In this document: positions 58,711 through 64,000 of the stretch, piece after piece
Layout of the letters: each line of letters opens with the position of its first letter
Numbering within the stretch: position 1 is the first letter of the stretch
DNA from: Gigaspora rosea
Taxonomy: Eukaryota; Glomeromycota; Glomeromycetes; Diversisporales; Gigasporaceae
Length of the DNA stretch: 64,000 nucleotides
Assembly: GCA_003550325.1 (NCBI GenBank)
Contig: QKWP01000101.1
Coordinates: forward strand, 464,999-528,998
Direction: 5' to 3'
The notes under the pieces: generated by a model
What the model was told of the DNA's origin: nothing
Database searches by the model: none
The model's input: the letters and a program-made list of their open reading frames with translations, nothing else
Made by a program: the position numbers and the translations under genes

Positions 58711-58842
58711 TAATCACCTGATTATTTTTTATCAGAGGCCTACCCCTCTCTTTCTTAATATACATATAGACAGGTTCTTATATATAATTTCAACTTTTTT
58801 TACCCCCCTAAAAAATCACCTGATTTTTGTCACTCCCCTAAT
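58711..58842 (+). repeat. Dispersed repeat, third copy of the 53848 family
   Basis: Same word order as 53848-53986: TAATCACCTGATTATTTTTT, AGAGGCCTACC, TATATAATTTCAACTTTTTT, and TTTTTGTCACTCCCCTAA. Confidence 0.75.
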
Positions 58843-59640
58843 TGTAATAATGTTCTTTGATTATAGCTTGCTCATCAGTATTAGTCTTAATATTTTGATC
58901 ATGGGTTGTATGACCAATCAAAAATGCTAAAGCATAATATCTTAATTATTTACTTATTGCTATATTAGTTTTAGCACACTGATCACATTTTGGATATAAC
59001 CATGGTTTTTAGTAGTTGGTAGAAACTATAAACTACAAAAATCAGCAAAAAAATTAGTAATTATTAGATAATTTGTATAACAAAAATTCTAACCAAAAAT
59101 TTACGAAAAATGGAAATCAATTATATAAATCTTTGCAAAATTTTATAGGTTTCCTGCCTGTGAGTTGACTACTCGAGTGGGCCATAATTCAGGTTACCCA
59201 CTTACCTGCGAATGACCTGGATGATATTTAGGGCACTAATATTTATTATCTAATATTCATTTACTATAGAGGCTTACCCTACCCCTCCACTAGTATCTGA
59301 AATTGGGTTGCAAAGTCTGCGGACTGCAACAAATTTTAAATTTCTGCAACCAAAATCTGAAGTGTATATACAAATTCTGCACATAAATTTGCAAATTTTA
59401 CTTATAAATTTTGACTAAATTTTTATAAGTTCTTATAATCTGCAACTATTTTTTTTATTTAGTTGCAGCCCGCAACTAATTTAAAAATTGAATTTTAGAG
59501 ACTAATCTTCACCCTAGGTAAGATCTATAAATAGAATTTTAGCCAATCAAATTTAACTAAGATAAAATTTTTCTTGACCCCCCTACTCACTAAAATATTA
59601 CCTAATAAATGTTAGCACTCTTATCTGGGTCAGAACACTA
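58843..59640. other. Spacer with fragments of the 45034 element ends
   Basis: 59150-59240 has CTACTCGAGTGGGCCATAAT and GACCTGGATGATATTTAGGG, matching 46803-46870. 59615-59635 reads TCTGGGTCAGAACACTA, another terminus-like word. A TCTGCAAC / TTCTGCAAC word series lies at 59290-59480. No gene is seen. Confidence 0.5.
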
Positions 59641-59880
59641 TAAAATATTTACCATCTTATGCATATTGGATTGGGTATTGGACTTTCGGACTGGACTCAA
59701 ACTTTTGGACCGGACTTAAACTGGGCTTGAACCAATCCAAAAGTTTGATATTCAGACTCAGACCAGACTGAGTTGTAAAATAGTTTGAGTTCAAGTCCAG
59801 TTCGAAATCGAACTGGACTCAGACTTGCCTAAAGTCTGGTCTCAGTTCAGGACGATCAGAGCCCTAGTTAGAGCTTTCTT
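59641..59880. repeat. Array of GGACT / AGTCC words, partner of 54540-54765
   Basis: GGACTTTCGGACTGGACT, CCGGACTTAAACTGGGC and TCGAACTGGACTCAGAC recur with their complements. It ends at CAGAGCCCTAG (59868-59878). Confidence 0.5.
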
Positions 59881-60379
59881 ATCTTTTAGTACTAACATTA
59901 TTTTATCATAGTTCTATTTGTCACTATCAAAGTTTGTAGTACTGTCATCAACTTTAACTTTGTTACTCTTTGTTGCACTATTTTGATCTATTTATAATCT
60001 TGTTTAGTAGTTCAACTCTTCATGTTATCATACTAGTTGCAAACTACTTTACTATATAAACATTTGCTAATAGAAGGGTCATTATTGATTGTTGTATTAA
60101 ATTTTGTTTTCATTTGTGTATTTGGGTTTTGTACTTCTATACCATGATAGATACTATTATTGTTTTTATTTGGAGCCTTTTTTATGTCTATAAAAAAGTT
60201 CTTATTTAATAACTATTTACTAATAGTAGTTAATAGTACTTTTATTATATTTGAGTTATTAGCTATTTCTAAAATATTTGGGTAATCTATCTTATAATTT
60301 TGCAGAATAATAATTTCTGCATGGGGATCAGTTATTAGTTTTTTTGCCAAATACAGATTGTTTGGTAAGAACCTAATAG
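59881..60379. other. AT-rich spacer
   Basis: No gene or element seen. Confidence 0.4.
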
Positions 60380-61090
60380 TAGTTAATATCGAATCCAAAT
60401 TTATATTTATATCTAGATTAATTTGTATTTATTTTAAATCCATATTCAATTTTTGAACAATATATATCTAGATTAAAATATAATCTGGATTTAAAATTTA
60501 AATTTGAATTAATATAAATCTAAATTAAATATAAATCTGGATTACATATACTATATATATCAAATATATTATTATATCATTCTACTACAAAGCCAATAAT
60601 TATTGTATAAAATGCCTTTTTTTTAACCAATTAGACATTTTTATAAATTTAGATTTTATGCAAAAAATTCCTGATTGGAATACATCAAATCCTGGTCAAC
60701 AAGGCCAGAAATAATCGATTTTGCCCAAAATCACTAAAAATTTTACTAGTGAAATCGTAGATATTCATTAAGTAAAAAGTGCCTAGGCTAATAATTTGTT
60801 ATAAAACCCACCAACTACTAGGGCTAATTGCCAATCTAAATCCAACTAGGAATTTTGGAGATTGCAAAAATTATAAATTTAGATAAATCTGGATTATAAT
60901 TAAATCTGGATTATAACTAATCCAAATTATTATTAAATCTGGATATATAATTAAATTTAAATATAATCTTAAATTCAAATATATTATACCCAAATTTAAT
61001 AATATATCTGAATTTAATTATATTTGGATTAAACCAAATAATATTTTTGATTATTAGTTGAATCTGAATATAAAAATAAATCTAGATATT
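60380..61090. repeat. AATCTGGATT word array
   Basis: AAATCTGGATTA, TCTAGATTAA and ATCTGAATT words recur in both orientations at 60395-60555 and 60870-61085 around a non-repeated centre. Similar in build to 43185-43745. Confidence 0.6.
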
Positions 61091-61804
61091 AACCCTACCT
61101 AGTAGAGATTAGATTGATATATGGAAAATCTTGTTGATCTATATTTCTCTATTTGGTAGGTAGTACTATTAAAGGATTTTTGAAGAGTTTAGTGAATTGC
61201 CCACTTTTTGTTATTAAATTTTTGTCTAATGATTGTCAGTTGGTGTGAGTGGTATTATAAAAGGTTGAAGCTATGGTCTTTTGTATTTTTATTAGTTTTA
61301 CTATGTATTGGTATTAGTTTTATCTTCTTGTTATTGGTATCTTGATTTATACTTGTTGCCAATATGGTTAGCAACAATTTTGTAAAGTAGTATAGTTCAA
61401 TAACAGCTAGCTTTCTTGTATGCTTAATTGTTAAGTACAATTTATTATTATAACTTAGAAAAAGTTAAAATTTTACACTATATACTTTGTTATCAATTAT
61501 TAATTTTTATATTTTATTAGCTGTTAGTAAAGTTTTTAATTTTTAAAAAATAAAATTTTTTGTCTACAAAATTGTGTGATTTAATTGGTCAGAATCAAGG
61601 GATGCAACATGTCTCAGGTACAACAAATTTCTATTTTTTACTAATTATATATTTAATTATTATATTATTATTTTTTATTTCTAAAAATTAATATAAAAAA
61701 CTATTTAATATTTTTATAAAGTTTGTTCTGCTTTCTAATATATATACTTTTGGTTTTTTTTTTATACCAAAGTTCCTGCTCTGGGTGATGAGTTTATTTA
61801 ATCA
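61091..61804. other. AT-rich spacer
   Basis: No gene seen; the minus-strand frame at 61255-61440 has no recognised motif. Confidence 0.4.
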
Positions 61805-61985
61805 AGATTGTGGATCTTTGGGCACCTGACATTTGTTACATGGATAAGGATACAACTAGCCAAATGTACAACTTTTGGTTGTCTAATTGAAATAGTTCAT
61901 CCAAAGGTTTTATACTAGCTGCCATACCTGCAACCCAACTAGGTGATTGCCTAATTAAACCCTCTGATCCTAGTTCCTTTTGCCA
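61805..61985 (-). mobile_element. Second copy of the SINE, 3' half only
   Basis: Aligns with 34905-35080: shared words include GGATACAACTAGCCA, TTTATACTAGCTGCCATACC and TGCAACCCAACTA. The tRNA-like head is absent, as expected of a truncated copy. Confidence 0.75.
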
Positions 61986-62788
61986 ATATATATACTTTTG
62001 TACTTTATAACAATAACTTTAAATAATAGTAAATTTTTTTTTAGGTTTTATAACTAAAACCTTGCTCTTTATTTATTATAAGCTTTAAATTATTATATAT
62101 AAAACAATAAAACGAAAACAATATATGCTAACAGAATTAAAAAGCTACAACATACTTTAGTCTTTTGTTATTCTATAATTTTTTATCCATTGTCTAAAGT
62201 TAGCTAAAAAGAACGCTTAAGTATACCAGGCTTTACAAAATAAAAATTGTTAATATTAAAAGGTCCTATTTACTAAAATGACCAAGGTCTGGTAATGTTA
62301 AACCAAAATAAATAGTCTTAAGACCTGACTGCTTTTATTATTAGTATTCTAGTATTTTTTTTTAGTGGTTTCTTCTAAGGATCTCATATGTTATTTCATT
62401 CCAAACTACTTATGACAATTTATTCAATATAGTAGATACTTTTTCAATTTAGTTAGTATAAACACTGTCGATCTTTTGAAGAGGGTATATTAAATAGACC
62501 ACTTTTTAAAATTCTTCAAAAAAAAACAAATGATATCAAGTAGTTACCACTTGTACAAAGGAGAATAGGTTTTTTTGTGTAGTTCAAACTAATGAAAAGC
62601 TATCTAGTTTCTTTCTGATAAGTAATAAATTTTAAACTTGTCAGCAGATAGTCTATGAACTTTACCTCTAAATCAACTGTATATCTAAATAATAGCTACT
62701 GTAATACTTTATATATTTTTTTAGGTTTTTTTTACTATTTTTATTATAACTTTACTTCAGAATTTTTGTGCATATGTTGGTACAAGTG
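61986..62788. other. AT-rich spacer
   Basis: Nothing recognised. Confidence 0.4.
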
Positions 62789-62932
62789 ATTAGAGGGGTG
62801 ACAAAAATCAGATGATTTTTTAGAGAAAGAGGGTGGTAAAAAAAAATAAAATTATATATAAAGAACCTGACTATTTATATATTAAAAAGGGGAAGGAGGT
62901 AGATCTCTGATAAAAAATAACCAGGTGATTAA
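62789..62932 (-). repeat. Dispersed repeat, fourth copy of the 53848 family, inverted
   Basis: TTAGAGGGGTGACAAAAATC, an AAAGAGGG tract, AAAATTATATATAAAGAACC and GATAAAAAATAACCAGGTGA match the inverse of 53848-53986. Confidence 0.75.
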
Positions 62933-63359
62933 TGACATGGCTCTTAGTAGTAAGAGTTACAAAAGATCGTAAATAATAGTAAATTTAAGGAGTTAGTTTA
63001 TAGCGACTCGTTGCCATGTCAATTCTGTAATCAACCAATCAAAATCGATCATATAAGTCACATGCCAACTGATTTGTAAAGAGCAAATTAACGAATATGT
63101 AACTCACAGGATCAATTTTGATTAATCGATTATTCAAAAATACACAAGTTAAAAAAAAAAGAAAAAGAAAAAGCAAATTTATCACTACTAGGAACAACCC
63201 GAAATTTTTTTATTTTTTTTAAAAAAAAACAATTATATAAATATACGATATTATATCCAGTACCAACTTCACACTTTATTTATATAAAAAAAAAATACAA
63301 AATCTAAACTAAAAAAATACTTTGCCCACCCCACATACCCATAACAAAACCAACTCGAC
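62933..63359. other. AT-rich spacer
   Basis: Nothing recognised. Confidence 0.4.
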
Positions 63360-63860
63360 TGATTTTTCACAAAGACAAAATGAAGATACCAGAAGCACAT
63401 GAGACTTCAAAATGACAACTCCAAGAATGATAACTCCAAGAATGACGACTCCAAGAATAACAACTCTAAAAATGATGACTCCAAAAAATGATGAAGAAAA
63501 GAAGCATCTAAAAAAAGAAAGAAGTTAGTACCCATAAAAAAAACTAGCAAAAAAAAACTACTTAATCGACAAAGATCTTAACTCCAAGAACAGCGATTTG
63601 AAAAATTACTTCAAAAACAACAACTCTAAGAAAAGAAATATCTAAAAAAAGAGAGAAAAGTTAGTACTCATAAACAAAAAAAAACAAACTAGTAAAAAAA
63701 AATACTTAAAACTGACAAAGATCTCGACTCCTACTATGATTTCAAGAATGATGACTCCAAAATGACGACTCCAAGAATGACGATTCCAAGAAAAGAAATA
63801 TTTAAAAAAAGAGAAAAATTAGTACTCATAACAAAAAAAATCAAACTAGTAAAAAAAGGG
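63360..63860 (+). repeat. Short tandem array of AATGACGACTCCAAG units
   Basis: 15-base units AATGA(C/T)(G/A)ACTCCAAG repeat at 63410-63485 and 63745-63795, separated by longer duplicated stretches (AAAGAAATATCTAAAAAAAG, TTAGTACTCATAA) at about 63635, 63785 and 63500. The composition is like the interior of the element at 40117. Confidence 0.65.
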
Positions 63861-64000
63861 GCATCCATAAATAACATTATACAAGAGGGGTTGAATGAAC
63901 AATAATGTTTTTCTCAATAAATAGGAAGGTGATCAAAAAAATATAACATAGTTTTTTTAGAAAAAATTGTCTAAAAATTGAACTAGTAGTCCAAATTTGA

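Overview
The window is AT-rich eukaryotic DNA: genes carry many short introns (about 70 to 210 bases, GT-AG plus one GC-AG), and most of the sequence is repeats. The gene content (a sacsin/BTB protein, a multi-exon cytochrome P450, a hybrid histidine kinase relic, and a MULE transposase with a SWIM-like finger) together with the dense MITE load best fits an arbuscular mycorrhizal fungus (Glomeromycotina, Rhizophagus-like). This is inference from style and family knowledge, not a database result.

Layout. 1-2777: AT-rich spacer with one MITE. 2778-12745: the only gene that looks intact, a 14-exon gene whose splice model gives 8643 coding bases (2880 residues) with no internal stop; it has two sacsin-type GHKL ATPase repeats and a C-terminal BTB domain. 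12746-19400: spacer with MITEs and short-word arrays. 19433-21681: a decayed cytochrome P450. 21682-26300: MITEs and a set of foldback elements nested inside a larger foldback. 26441-30002: a full-length MULE with TIRs and an 8-base target duplication, whose transposase is dead (one frameshift, several stops). 30036-37575: MITEs, an 80-base minisatellite that looks like a decayed coding repeat, a MITE carrying a foldback and a tRNA-derived SINE, and a hAT-type MITE. 38230-39230: the 3' end of a non-LTR retrotransposon. 39856-42080: a MITE that received a MULE-type element and another MITE. 42081-48906: word-repeat arrays, hAT-type elements and a hairpin array. 49124-50590: hybrid histidine kinase fragments on opposite strands meeting at an inversion junction, bracketed by MULE-like termini. 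50640-64000: GC-rich and AT-rich word arrays, a non-autonomous LTR retrotransposon with both LTRs (55530-58399), a second SINE fragment and dispersed repeats.

How it fits together. Apart from the sacsin-BTB gene this is a transposon graveyard, but one in which insertion order can be read from target duplications. One TTAA-ended MITE family occurs three times: once clean (387 bp) and twice interrupted. Removing the proposed insertions and their duplications returns the two interrupted copies to about 383 bp, which independently supports every boundary called. MULE-like termini recur at several sites. No operon, CRISPR array or rRNA gene was seen; the only tRNA-like sequence is the head of the SINE.
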